Part shown: positions 47,327-56,632 of the stretch, piece after piece
Numbering within the stretch: the first letter of the stretch is position 1
Layout of the letters: each line of letters opens with the position of its first letter
From: Candidatus Kosakonia sp. 282A-S69
Lineage (GTDB): Bacteria > Pseudomonadota > Gammaproteobacteria > Enterobacterales > Enterobacteriaceae
NCBI RefSeq assembly: GCF_029433855.1
Contig: NZ_JAROAU010000004.1
Location: forward strand, 125,458 to 189,457
Length of the DNA stretch: 64,000 nucleotides
Direction: 5' to 3'
Translations under genes and position numbers: made by a program
The notes under the pieces: model-generated
The model's database searches: none
What the model was told of the DNA's origin: nothing
What the model saw: the letters and a program-made list of their open reading frames with translations, nothing else

Positions 47327-49756
47327 GTGTCCTTACTGCCGGTTGCCGCCGTTCTGCCCGATCTTCTCTCTGCGCTGAAAAAGGCGCCCCAGGTGCTGCT
47401 GAGCGCCCCGACCGGTGCCGGGAAATCGACCTGGCTGCCGCTGCAACTGCTGCAACAGGGCGCGGTCGAAGGAAAAATCTTGCTGCTCGAGCCGCGACGG
47501 CTGGCGGCGCGCAACGTTGCCCAACGGTTGGCGGAACTTCTTAATGAGCAACCCGGTGACACCGTGGGTTACCGCATGCGCGCCGACACCTGCGTCGGCC
47601 CGAATACCCGCCTTGAAGTGGTCACCGAAGGGATCCTTACTCGCCTGATCCAACACGATCCGGAGCTTAACGGTGTCGGGCTGGTGATTCTGGATGAGTT
47701 TCATGAGCGCAGCCTGCAGGCCGATCTTGCGCTGGCGCTGCTGCTTGATGTGCAGCAGGGGCTGCGGGACGATCTGAAACTCCTGATTATGTCCGCGACA
47801 CTGGATAATGACCGCCTACAGTCGCTGTTGCCGGACGCACCAGCGATCGTCTCCGAAGGGCGCGCGTTCCCGGTTGAACAGCGCTACCAGTCGCTGCCCG
47901 CTCATCAGCGCTTCGATGAAGGGGTGGCGCAGGCCACGGCTGAGCTGTTGCGCAGCGAGTCCGGTTCGCTGCTGCTCTTTTTGCCGGGTGTCGGCGAGAT
48001 CCAGCGCGTGCAGGAGCAGCTCGCTTCGCGCATCGGCAGCGATGTGCTGCTCTGCCCACTGTATGGCGCGCTGCCGTTAAGCGAACAGCGCAAAGCGATT
48101 CTGCCTGCGCCTGCTGGCAAGCGAAAAGTGGTGCTGGCGACCAATATTGCCGAAACCAGCCTGACCATCGAAGGGATCCGGCTGGTGGTGGACAGCGCGC
48201 AGGAGCGCGTTGCCCGTTTTGATGCCCGCAGCGGCTTAACGCGCCTGGTTACTCAGCGCATCAGCGTGGCGTCGATGACCCAGCGTGCCGGACGCGCCGG
48301 GCGTCTGGAGCCGGGCATTTGTCTGCATCTGATCGCCAAAGAGCAGGCGGAGCGCGCAGCGGCGCAGAGCAGCCCGGAGATCGTCAATAGCGATCTCTCC
48401 GGCCTGTTGATGGAGTTGTTACAGTGGGGCTGCCAGGATGCTGCGCAGCTCACCTGGCTGGATCAGCCGCCTGAGGCTAACCTGGCGGCGGCGCGCAGGC
48501 TGCTGACGCAACTGCGTGCGCTGGAAGAGGGGCGTTTAACCCCGTTTGGTATGAAAATGGCGACGCTCGGTAACGATCCGCGTCTGGCGGCAATGCTTTC
48601 GGCCGCGCGGGGAGATGATGAGATTGCCACCGCGGCGAAGCTGGCGGCGATCCTCGAAGAGCCGCCGCGCGGCGGTAATAGCGATTTGAGCGCCGCCTTT
48701 TCGCGCCAGCAGGGGAACTGGCAGCAGCGCGCGCGCCAGCTGGCACGCAGGCTGAAGAGCAGCAGCGGCGAAGCGGATAACCGCGCAATGGCCCCACTTC
48801 TGGCCTGCGCATTTGCCGATCGTATCGCGCGCCGACGCGGTCAGCAGGGGCGGTATCAATTAGCGAATGGCTTAGGCGCGACGCTGGATGCCGATGATGC
48901 GCTAAACCGACACGAATGGCTGCTCGCGCCATTGCTGTTGCAGGGGAGCCAGTCGCCGGATGCGCGTATTTTACTGGCCCTGCCGCTGGATATCGACGCG
49001 CTTGTTGCCCAATCTCCGCAGCTGGTTACCCACTCCGACAGCGTCGAGTGGGACGAAACGCTCGGCACCCTGAAAGCATTTCGCCGTCGGCAGATCGGGC
49101 AACTGACGCTGAGCGCCCAGCCGCTGGCGAAGCCCTCTGAAGAGGAGCTGCACCGGGCGATGCTAAACGGTATTCGCGAAAAAGGATTGCGGGTGCTGAA
49201 CTGGACAAGCGAAGCGGCGCAGTATCGTTTACGCTTACTCTGCGCCGCGAAATGGCTGCCGGAGTTCGACTGGCCCGCCGTTGATGACGCATCGCTGCTC
49301 AACACTCTTGAGGAGTGGCTGCTGCCGCAAATGGGCGGCATTCGTTCCCTGCGCGATTTGCAGACCCTTGATGTAGGGCAGGCGTTGCAGCAGGCGCTGC
49401 CGTGGTCGTTGCGTCAACGGCTGGATAGTGAGCTGCCTGGGCATTACACTGTGCCGACCGGAAGCCGGATAGCCATCCGATATCATGAAGATAACCCGCC
49501 TGCGCTGGCGGTGCGGATGCAGGAGATGTTCGGCGAAGCCACCACCCCAACGATTGCGCAGGGGCGTGTGGCGCTGGTGCTGGAGCTGCTTTCGCCTGCC
49601 CAGCGGCCCCTGCAAATTACGCGTGATTTAGGCGCGTTCTGGGCCGGAACCTACCGCGAGGTGCAAAAAGAGATGAAGGGGCGCTATCCCAAACATGTCT
49701 GGCCGGACGATCCGGCGAACACCGCGCCGACGCGGCGAACGAAAAAGTATTCATAG
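47327..49756 (+). CDS. hrpB: ATP-dependent RNA helicase-like protein HrpB
   Basis: DEAH-type helicase of 809 residues. The start is GTG at 47327 (MSLLPVAAVLP), 5 nt after GGAG, and gives exactly the E. coli length; the longer upstream frame is unsupported. Motif I APTGAGKST is at residues 27-35, the Walker B box is DEFH, motif III SATL and motif VI QRAGRAGR are present, and an HrpB-specific C-terminal domain ends in RRTKKYS. The cellular substrate is not known. Confidence 0.95.
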   Translation: MSLLPVAAVLPDLLSALKKAPQVLLSAPTGAGKSTWLPLQLLQQGAVEGKILLLEPRRLAARNVAQRLAELLNEQPGDTVGYRMRADTCVGPNTRLEVVTEGILTRLIQHDPELNGVGLVILDEFHERSLQADLALALLLDVQQGLRDDLKLLIMSATLDNDRLQSLLPDAPAIVSEGRAFPVEQRYQSLPAHQRFDEGVAQATAELLRSESGSLLLFLPGVGEIQRVQEQLASRIGSDVLLCPLYGALPLSEQRKAILPAPAGKRKVVLATNIAETSLTIEGIRLVVDSAQERVARFDARSGLTRLVTQRISVASMTQRAGRAGRLEPGICLHLIAKEQAERAAAQSSPEIVNSDLSGLLMELLQWGCQDAAQLTWLDQPPEANLAAARRLLTQLRALEEGRLTPFGMKMATLGNDPRLAAMLSAARGDDEIATAAKLAAILEEPPRGGNSDLSAAFSRQQGNWQQRARQLARRLKSSSGEADNRAMAPLLACAFADRIARRRGQQGRYQLANGLGATLDADDALNRHEWLLAPLLLQGSQSPDARILLALPLDIDALVAQSPQLVTHSDSVEWDETLGTLKAFRRRQIGQLTLSAQPLAKPSEEELHRAMLNGIREKGLRVLNWTSEAAQYRLRLLCAAKWLPEFDWPAVDDASLLNTLEEWLLPQMGGIRSLRDLQTLDVGQALQQALPWSLRQRLDSELPGHYTVPTGSRIAIRYHEDNPPALAVRMQEMFGEATTPTIAQGRVALVLELLSPAQRPLQITRDLGAFWAGTYREVQKEMKGRYPKHVWPDDPANTAPTRRTKKYS

Positions 49757-49873
49757 TGCTGATGCGTATAGCGTCTTTCAGCAGTGGTATAAATTGAGAG
49801 AGTTCTTCTTCTGCCTGTGGGCCGAAGAGCTGAGAATCGGGCCCTTGCGCCTGAACGTTGCGGAGAGTAAAGC

Positions 49874-52393
49874 ATGGCGGGGAATGACCGCGAGCCAATT
49901 GGACGCAAGGGGAAACCTGCGCGCCCGGCAAAAGAGAAAATCAGTCGTCGTCGCGTTCGTGATGAAGAGTATGACGAATACGATGATGAAGAGGAAAACG
50001 CAGTGCCGAAAAAGGGAAGAGGCAGAGGCAAAAAGCCCCGCGGTAAACGCGGCTGGTTCTGGCTGCTGCTGAAAATTTTCATTGTTTGCGCAGTGCTGTT
50101 TGCCATTTATGGCGTCTATCTGGATCAGAAAATCCGCGCCCGTATCGACGGTAAAGTGTGGCAGCTGCCCGCCGCGGTCTATGGCCGTATGGTCAACCTC
50201 GAGCCGGATATGGCCATCAGCAAAAATGAGATGGTCAAGCTGCTGGAGGCGACACAGTACCGCGAAGTGACGAAGATGACGCGTCCCGGTGAGTTCACCG
50301 TGCAGGCGAAAAGCATCGAGATGATCCGTCGTCCCTTTGATTTCCCGGACAGCAAAGAGGGCCAAGTGCGCGCGCGTCTGACCTTTGACGGCGATCGCCT
50401 GGAGACGATTGAGAATATGGACAGCAACCGCCAGTTCGGTTTCTTCCGCCTCGATCCGCGCTTGATTACCATGCTCTCTTCGCCGAACGGCGAGCAGCGC
50501 CTGTTCGTGGCGCGTAACGGCTTCCCGGATCTGCTGGTCGACACGCTGCTGGCGACGGAAGACCGCCACTTCTACGAGCATGACGGCATCAGCTTCTACT
50601 CGATTGGCCGTGCGGTGCTGGCGAACCTCACCGCAGGGCGTACGGTGCAGGGGGCAAGTACGCTGACCCAGCAGCTGGTGAAAAACCTCTTCCTGAGCAG
50701 CGAGCGCTCCTACTGGCGTAAAGCCAACGAAGCCTACATGGCGCTGATCATGGATGCCCGCTACAGCAAGGATCGCATCCTTGAACTCTACATGAACGAG
50801 GTTTACCTCGGTCAGAGCGGCGATAACGAAATCCGCGGTTTCCCGCTGGCGAGCCTCTACTACTTTGGCCGTCCGGTTGAAGAGCTGAGTCTCGATCAGC
50901 AGGCGCTGCTGGTGGGGATGGTAAAAGGGGCGTCGATCTACAACCCGTGGCGTAACCCGAAACTGGCTCTTGAGCGCCGTAACCTGGTGCTGCGTCTGCT
51001 GCAGCAGCAGAGCGTGATTGACCAGGAGCTGTATGACATGCTCAGCGCGCGTCCGCTCGGCGTACAGCCGCGCGGCGGGGTGATCTCACCTCAGCCAGCG
51101 TTTATGCAGATGGTGCGCCAGGAGTTGCAGAGCAAACTTGGCGATAAGGTAAAAGATCTCTCCGGCGTGAAGATCTTCACCACCTTTGACTCGGTGGCGC
51201 AGGATGCTGCCGAAAAAGCGGCGGTGGAAGGTATTCCGCTGTTGATCAAACAGCGCAAGCTGTCGGATCTGGAAACCGCGATGGTGGTGGTCGATCGCTA
51301 CACCGGTGAAGTGCGCGCGATGGTGGGCGGTGCGACACCGCAGTTTGCCGGTTATAACCGTGCCATGCAGGCGCGTCGCTCTATCGGCTCGCTGGCGAAA
51401 CCGGCGACCTACCTGACGGCGCTGAGCCAGCCCAACACCTATCGCCTGAACACCTGGATTGCGGATGCGCCGATTTCGCTGCGCCTCTCCAACGGCCAGG
51501 TGTGGTCGCCGCAGAACGACGATCGCCGCTTCAGCGGTCAGGTGATGCTGGTGGATGCGCTGACGCGCTCAATGAACGTACCGACCGTTAACCTCGGCAT
51601 GGCGGTAGGCTTACCGGCCGTCACGGAGACCTGGGAGAAACTCGGTGCGCCGAAGAACCAGCTGAACGGCATGCCGTCAATGCTGCTGGGTGCGCTCAAC
51701 CTGACGCCGATTGAAGTGGCACAGGCCTTCCAGACCATCGCCAGCGGCGGTAACCGCGCGCAACTCTCCGCGCTGCGTTCGGTGATTGCTGAAGATGGTA
51801 CGGTGCTCTATCAGAGCTACCCGCAGGCGGAACGTGTGGTGCCTGCTCAGGCGGCATACATGACGCTGTGGACCATGCAGCAGGTGGTCCAGCGCGGAAC
51901 GGGTCGCCAGCTTGGCGCGAAGTATCCGGGTCTGCACCTGGCGGGGAAAACGGGTACGACCAACAACAACGTCGATACCTGGTTTGCCGGCATCGACGGG
52001 CGTGAAGTGACCATCACCTGGGTTGGCCGCGATAATAACCAGCCGACCAAGCTGTATGGTGCCAGCGGCGCAATGGCGATTTACCAGCGTTATCTGCAAA
52101 ACCAGTCGCCGATCCCGCTGGATCTGACGCCGCCGGAGGACATCACCAACATGGGCGTTGATGATATGGGTAACTTTATCTGCGGCGGCGGCGGTGTACG
52201 TCAGTTGCCGGTCTGGACTACCAATCCGGATGCGCTGTGTCAGCAAAGCCAGATGATGCAGCCGCAAACGGGCAACCCGTTCGATCAGTCGACGCAACCG
52301 CAACAGCAGCAGCCGCAACAACAACAGCCGCAGCAGGAGCAGAAGAGCGATGGTGTAGCGGGCTGGATTAAAGAGATGTTCGGCAGCAACTAG
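49874..52393 (+). CDS. mrcB: Penicillin-binding protein 1B (bifunctional transglycosylase/transpeptidase)
   Basis: Polymerises and crosslinks peptidoglycan. The 839-residue protein has a short cytoplasmic, charged N-terminus (YDEYDDEEE then Lys/Arg-rich), one membrane helix around residues 58-80, a UB2H region, the glycosyltransferase domain with catalytic E229 in [14 protein letters not shown], and the transpeptidase with S506-L-A-K509, an SMN motif and KTGTT. The C-terminus has a Gln/Pro tract. It is five residues shorter than the E. coli protein, mainly from the variable N-terminus. Confidence 0.97.
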   Translation: MAGNDREPIGRKGKPARPAKEKISRRRVRDEEYDEYDDEEENAVPKKGRGRGKKPRGKRGWFWLLLKIFIVCAVLFAIYGVYLDQKIRARIDGKVWQLPAAVYGRMVNLEPDMAISKNEMVKLLEATQYREVTKMTRPGEFTVQAKSIEMIRRPFDFPDSKEGQVRARLTFDGDRLETIENMDSNRQFGFFRLDPRLITMLSSPNGEQRLFVARNGFPDLLVDTLLATEDRHFYEHDGISFYSIGRAVLANLTAGRTVQGASTLTQQLVKNLFLSSERSYWRKANEAYMALIMDARYSKDRILELYMNEVYLGQSGDNEIRGFPLASLYYFGRPVEELSLDQQALLVGMVKGASIYNPWRNPKLALERRNLVLRLLQQQSVIDQELYDMLSARPLGVQPRGGVISPQPAFMQMVRQELQSKLGDKVKDLSGVKIFTTFDSVAQDAAEKAAVEGIPLLIKQRKLSDLETAMVVVDRYTGEVRAMVGGATPQFAGYNRAMQARRSIGSLAKPATYLTALSQPNTYRLNTWIADAPISLRLSNGQVWSPQNDDRRFSGQVMLVDALTRSMNVPTVNLGMAVGLPAVTETWEKLGAPKNQLNGMPSMLLGALNLTPIEVAQAFQTIASGGNRAQLSALRSVIAEDGTVLYQSYPQAERVVPAQAAYMTLWTMQQVVQRGTGRQLGAKYPGLHLAGKTGTTNNNVDTWFAGIDGREVTITWVGRDNNQPTKLYGASGAMAIYQRYLQNQSPIPLDLTPPEDITNMGVDDMGNFICGGGGVRQLPVWTTNPDALCQQSQMMQPQTGNPFDQSTQPQQQQPQQQQPQQEQKSDGVAGWIKEMFGSN

Positions 52394-52397
52394 TGAT

Positions 52398-52436
52398 AAA
52401 AAACCCCGGTTCAGCAGACCGGGGTTTTTTATTTTG
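52398..52436 (+). terminator. Rho-independent terminator of mrcB
   Basis: A 9-bp stem (52402-52410 with 52418-52426) is extended by an A-run pairing with the T-run, and a T-rich tail follows. It starts 4 bp after the stop codon and separates mrcB from fhuA. Confidence 0.93.
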
Positions 52437-52551
52437 TTCTTTCTGACACATTCAAATAACGCTGCGTTAAATTCCTTTCTTCATGCAATTAACATCCTGC
52501 TTTTTCACCGCATAATTCTTCTCTCTGAAGCCCCGCCGGGCGGCTTTACGC

Positions 52552-52608
52552 TTGCTATGCACGGAGCGCTTCGCATATTATTCTGCGGTCATAATAATAA
52601 TTCTCGTT
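52552..52608 (+). promoter_or_regulatory. Predicted fhuA promoter with Fur box
   Basis: A -35 box TTGCTA (52552-52557) and -10 box TATTAT (52576-52581) are 18 bp apart. Just downstream, 52590-52608 (CATAATAATAATTCTCGTT) matches 12 of 19 positions of the Fur consensus. This fits iron repression of fhuACDB as known in E. coli. Prediction by eye. Confidence 0.55.
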
Positions 52609-52645
52609 TACGTTAACGTTCACTTATTGAATCAGAGATACACTC

Positions 52646-54895
52646 ATGGCGCGTCCAACAACTGCTCAGCCAGTCACTTTTACGCTGCGTACCGTCGCAG
52701 TCGTAGTAGCCACAGCGGTTAGCGGCATGTCTGTTTATGCACAGGCTGCTACCTCCTCGAAAGAAGACACCATCACCGTGACCACCGCCGCGCCGCAAGA
52801 GAGTGCGTGGGGGCCAGCGGCGACCATCGCGGCGAAACATACCGCGACCGCGACAAAAACGGATATACCGCTGGAAAAAACGCCGCAGTCCATTTCTGTC
52901 GTTACGGCCGAAGAGATCGCGCTGCATCAGCCGAAATCGGCGAAAGAGGCCCTGAGTTACACACCTGGCGTCAGCGTGGGCACGCGCGGCGCTTCCAATA
53001 CTTACGATCAGCTCATCATCCGCGGTTTTGCCGCCGATAACCAGAGCCAGAATAACTACCTCGACGGCCTGAAGTTGCAGGGCAACTTCTATAACGACGC
53101 GGTGATCGATCCCTATATGCTGGAACGCGTTGAGTTGCTGCGCGGGCCAACGTCCGTGCTCTACGGAAAAAGCAGCCCGGGTGGCCTGATGAATATGGTC
53201 AGCAAGCGCCCGACCACCATGCCGCTGCATGAGATTCAGTTTAAAGCGGGCACCCACAGCCTGTTCCAGACCGGGTTTGATTTCAGCGACGCGCTGGATG
53301 ATGACGGTGTTTACTCGTATCGCCTGACCGGCCTGGCGCGCTCTGCCAATGCACAGCAGGACGGGAAAAAAGAGCAGCGTTATACCATCGCCCCCTCATT
53401 TAGCTGGCGGCCGGATGATAAAACCAACTTCACCTTCCTCTCCTATTTCCAGAATGAGCCGGACACCGGCTATTACGGCTGGTTGCCGAAAGAGGGAACC
53501 GTCGAACCGCTGCCGAACGGCAAGCGTCTGCCGACCAGTTTCAACGAAGGCGCGAAGAACAACACCTACTCCCGTAACCAGAAGATGGTCGGTTACAGCT
53601 TCGAGCATGCTTTCGACGACACCTTTACCGTGCGCCAGAACCTGCGCTACGCCGAGAACAAAACCTCGCAAAACAGCGTCTACGGCTACGGCATGTGCTC
53701 TGATCCGCTCTACACCGCCGAACCGAGTAAAAGCCCCTGCGCCAGTATCGCGCCGTCGCAGTGGAACCACTACCTGACGCGTCAGTATGTGATTGACCAT
53801 GAGAAATTACAGAACTTCTCGGTCGATACGCAGCTGCAAAGCGCGTTTGCTACCGGCTCTGTCGACCATACGCTGCTGACCGGCGTCGACTTTATGCGTA
53901 TGCGTAACGACATCGACTCATGGTTTGGCTATGCGGGATCTGTTGCGCCATCGGATATCTATAACCTCGATCGCGGTGACTTCGATTTCGCTGCCCATGC
54001 TGGCCCGTCTGGTGCTTACCGCATTCTTAACCGGCAAAAACAGACTGGCCTCTATGCGCAGGATCAGGCGCAGTGGGAGAAGGTGCTGGTTACGCTGGGC
54101 GGCCGTTACGACTGGGCGAAACAGAGCGCGTTTAACCGCGAGACCGGTATCACCACCACCCGTGACGACAGGCAGTTTAGCTGGCGTGGCGGCGTTAACT
54201 ATCTGTTTGATAATGGCGTGACGCCATACTTCAGCTACAGCGAATCTTTCGAACCGTCGTCAACCGCCGGTGAGAAGGGCGCGATCTTCGCCCCGTCGAA
54301 AGGCAAGCAGTACGAAGCCGGTGTGAAATACAGCCCGGGCGATCGGCCGATTGTGCTGACCGGCGCGCTCTATCAGCTGACCAAGAGCAACAACCTGATG
54401 GCCGATCCTGCCGGATCTGTCTGGTCAGTTGAGGGCGGCAAAGTGCGCTCGCGCGGCGTGGAGCTGGAAGCCAAAGCGGCGCTCTCTGCCAACCTGAACG
54501 TAGTCGGCTCCTACACCTATACGCAAGCGGAATACACTACCGACACCACACTGAAAGGTAACACCCCGGCGCAGGTACCAAAACATATGGCTTCGCTGTG
54601 GGGCGATTACACCTTCTATGATGGCGCGCTCTCCGGCCTGACGCTGGGTACAGGCGCGCGCTTTACCGGCTCGAGCTTCGGCGATCCGGCGAACTCCTTT
54701 AAAGTCGGTAGCGCCACCGTCGTTGATGCGCTGGTGCGTTACGATCTGGCGCGCCTGGGTATGGCGGGCTCCAGTGTCGCTTTACACGTCAATAACCTCT
54801 TCGATCGTGAATATGTCGCCAGCTGCTTTAACAGCTACGGCTGCTTCTGGGGCGCTGAACGTCAGGTGACGGCAACCGCAACCTTCCGCTTCTAA
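52646..54895 (+). CDS. fhuA: TonB-dependent ferrichrome receptor FhuA
   Basis: Outer-membrane porin-type receptor for ferric hydroxamates, and phage receptor in E. coli. The 749-residue precursor has a signal peptide of about 33 residues ending VYAQA, a TonB box EDTITV near the mature N-terminus, a plug domain (TPQSISVVTAEEI and VELLRGPTSVLYGKSSPGGL) and a 22-strand barrel ending in VTATATFRF with the terminal Phe. The extracellular cysteine pair SCFNSYGCF is kept. Phage-binding loops look divergent from K-12. First gene of fhuACDB. Confidence 0.96.
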   Translation: MARPTTAQPVTFTLRTVAVVVATAVSGMSVYAQAATSSKEDTITVTTAAPQESAWGPAATIAAKHTATATKTDIPLEKTPQSISVVTAEEIALHQPKSAKEALSYTPGVSVGTRGASNTYDQLIIRGFAADNQSQNNYLDGLKLQGNFYNDAVIDPYMLERVELLRGPTSVLYGKSSPGGLMNMVSKRPTTMPLHEIQFKAGTHSLFQTGFDFSDALDDDGVYSYRLTGLARSANAQQDGKKEQRYTIAPSFSWRPDDKTNFTFLSYFQNEPDTGYYGWLPKEGTVEPLPNGKRLPTSFNEGAKNNTYSRNQKMVGYSFEHAFDDTFTVRQNLRYAENKTSQNSVYGYGMCSDPLYTAEPSKSPCASIAPSQWNHYLTRQYVIDHEKLQNFSVDTQLQSAFATGSVDHTLLTGVDFMRMRNDIDSWFGYAGSVAPSDIYNLDRGDFDFAAHAGPSGAYRILNRQKQTGLYAQDQAQWEKVLVTLGGRYDWAKQSAFNRETGITTTRDDRQFSWRGGVNYLFDNGVTPYFSYSESFEPSSTAGEKGAIFAPSKGKQYEAGVKYSPGDRPIVLTGALYQLTKSNNLMADPAGSVWSVEGGKVRSRGVELEAKAALSANLNVVGSYTYTQAEYTTDTTLKGNTPAQVPKHMASLWGDYTFYDGALSGLTLGTGARFTGSSFGDPANSFKVGSATVVDALVRYDLARLGMAGSSVALHVNNLFDREYVASCFNSYGCFWGAERQVTATATFRF

Positions 54896-54944
54896 TCTTT
54901 CTCTTCGGGCACGGTTCGCCGTGCCCTCTGACAAGTTGGCAACC

Positions 54945-55742
54945 ATGCAGGAAAACAAAACGCTTCCCGATACCACCTTTCAACTCGACGATGTCACTTT
55001 CCGCGTGCCGGGACGCACGCTGCTGCATCCGCTGTCGTTGACCTTCCCGAGCGGGAAAGTGACCGGCCTGATTGGTCATAACGGCTCGGGTAAATCGACG
55101 CTGCTGAAGATGCTCGGCCGCCATCAGGCACCCTCTGCGGGCAATATTCTGCTCGACGGGCAGCCGCTGGAGAGCTGGAGCAGCAAAGCGTTCGCCCGCA
55201 AAGTCGCCTATCTGCCGCAGCAGCTGCCGCAGGCGGAGGGGATGACCGTGCGCGAACTGGTAGCGATTGGGCGTTATCCGTGGCACGGGGCGCTGGGGCG
55301 TTTTGGCGTGGCTGACCGGGAGAAAGTGGAGGAGGCGATTGCGCTGGTCGGTTTAAAACCGCTGGCGCACCGGCTGGTGGATAGCCTCTCTGGCGGTGAG
55401 CGTCAGCGCGCGTGGATTGCCATGCTGGTGGCGCAGGATAGCCGCTGCCTGCTGCTTGATGAGCCGACCTCGGCGCTCGATATCGCCCATCAGGTCGATG
55501 TGCTGGCGCTGGTGCACCGCTTAAGCCAGCAGCGTGGGCTGACAGTGATTGCCGTGCTGCACGATATTAATATGGCGGCGCGCTACTGTGACTATCTGGT
55601 GGCGCTGCGCGGCGGCGAGATGATCGCCGAAGGGGCACCGGAGGCCTTAATGCGCGCCGAGACGCTGGAGCAGATTTACGGTATCCCGATGGGGATCCTG
55701 CCGCACCCGGCCGGTGCCGCGCCCGTGAGCTTTGTCTACTGA
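54945..55742 (+). CDS. fhuC: Ferric hydroxamate ABC transporter ATP-binding protein FhuC
   Basis: ATPase for ferrichrome import. The start at 54945 (MQENKTLPDTTF) gives 265 residues as in E. coli; an upstream ATG would add eight. Walker A GHNGSGKST is at residues 44-52, the signature LSGGERQR and Walker B CLLLDEPTSALD follow. The stop overlaps the fhuD start by one base (TGATG). Confidence 0.96.
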   Translation: MQENKTLPDTTFQLDDVTFRVPGRTLLHPLSLTFPSGKVTGLIGHNGSGKSTLLKMLGRHQAPSAGNILLDGQPLESWSSKAFARKVAYLPQQLPQAEGMTVRELVAIGRYPWHGALGRFGVADREKVEEAIALVGLKPLAHRLVDSLSGGERQRAWIAMLVAQDSRCLLLDEPTSALDIAHQVDVLALVHRLSQQRGLTVIAVLHDINMAARYCDYLVALRGGEMIAEGAPEALMRAETLEQIYGIPMGILPHPAGAAPVSFVY

Positions 55743-56632
55743 TGGCCGGTATACCTGAAATCAGCCGTCGGCGTTTACTGACGGCGATGGCGCTGTCGCC
55801 GCTGCTCTGGCAGATGCGTGGCGCAAAGGCTGCGGGCGTCGATCCGCAGCGCGTTGTGGCGCTTGAGTGGCTGCCGGTCGAGCTGCTGCTGGCGCTGGGC
55901 GTGGCGCCCTACGGCGTCGCCGATGTGCAAAATTACAATACCTGGGTCAACGAACCGTCGCTGCCGGCGTCGGTGATTGATGTTGGTTTGCGTACCGAAC
56001 CCAACCTCGAACTGCTGACGCAGATGAAGCCGTCGCTGCTGGTCTGGTCGGCGGGCTATGGCCCCTCCGAGGCGAAGCTGGCGACCATTGCGCCGGGGCG
56101 CGGGTTTACCTTTAGCGACGGCAAAAAGCCGCTGGCGATGGCCCGACGCTCGCTGAACGAGATGGCGCAGTTGCTTAACAAAGAGGCGCAGGCGCGTCAG
56201 CATCTTGCGCAGTTCGATGCGCTGATGAGCGCTACAAAGCCGCGCTTTGTCCGGCGCGGCGACCGCCCGCTGCTGATGATTACCCTGCTCGATCCGCGCC
56301 ATGTGCTGGTGTTTGGCGCCAACTGCCTGTTTCAGGAAGTGCTTGATACCTTCGGCATCCGTAACGCCTGGCAGGGCGAGCAGACCTTCTGGGGCAGCGT
56401 GGCGGTCGGCATCGACCGGCTTGCCGCCTATAAAGATGTCGATGTGATCTGCTTCGATCACAACAATGAACAGGATATGCAAAACGTGATGGCGACACCG
56501 CTCTGGCAGGCGATGCCATTTGTGCGCCAGGGGCGTTTTCAGCGCGTGCCGGCAGTCTGGTTCTACGGCGCGACGCTCTCTGCCATGCATTTCACCCGCG
56601 TGCTGGATAACGCGCTGGGAGGCCGGGCATGA
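55742..56632 (+). CDS. fhuD: Ferric hydroxamate periplasmic binding protein FhuD
   Basis: Binds ferric hydroxamates in the periplasm and delivers them to FhuB. 296 residues, equal to E. coli FhuD. The N-terminal SRRRLLTAMALSPLL has twin arginines in a Tat-like signal, with cleavage near residue 30 (AKA). It belongs to the long-helix class of siderophore binding proteins. The stop overlaps the fhuB start (ATGA). Confidence 0.96.
   Translation: MAGIPEISRRRLLTAMALSPLLWQMRGAKAAGVDPQRVVALEWLPVELLLALGVAPYGVADVQNYNTWVNEPSLPASVIDVGLRTEPNLELLTQMKPSLLVWSAGYGPSEAKLATIAPGRGFTFSDGKKPLAMARRSLNEMAQLLNKEAQARQHLAQFDALMSATKPRFVRRGDRPLLMITLLDPRHVLVFGANCLFQEVLDTFGIRNAWQGEQTFWGSVAVGIDRLAAYKDVDVICFDHNNEQDMQNVMATPLWQAMPFVRQGRFQRVPAVWFYGATLSAMHFTRVLDNALGGRA

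Noticed and set aside
52290..52345. CAG/CAA-rich simple repeat
   Set aside because: It encodes the Gln/Pro tail of PBP1B, a normal variable region of that protein.
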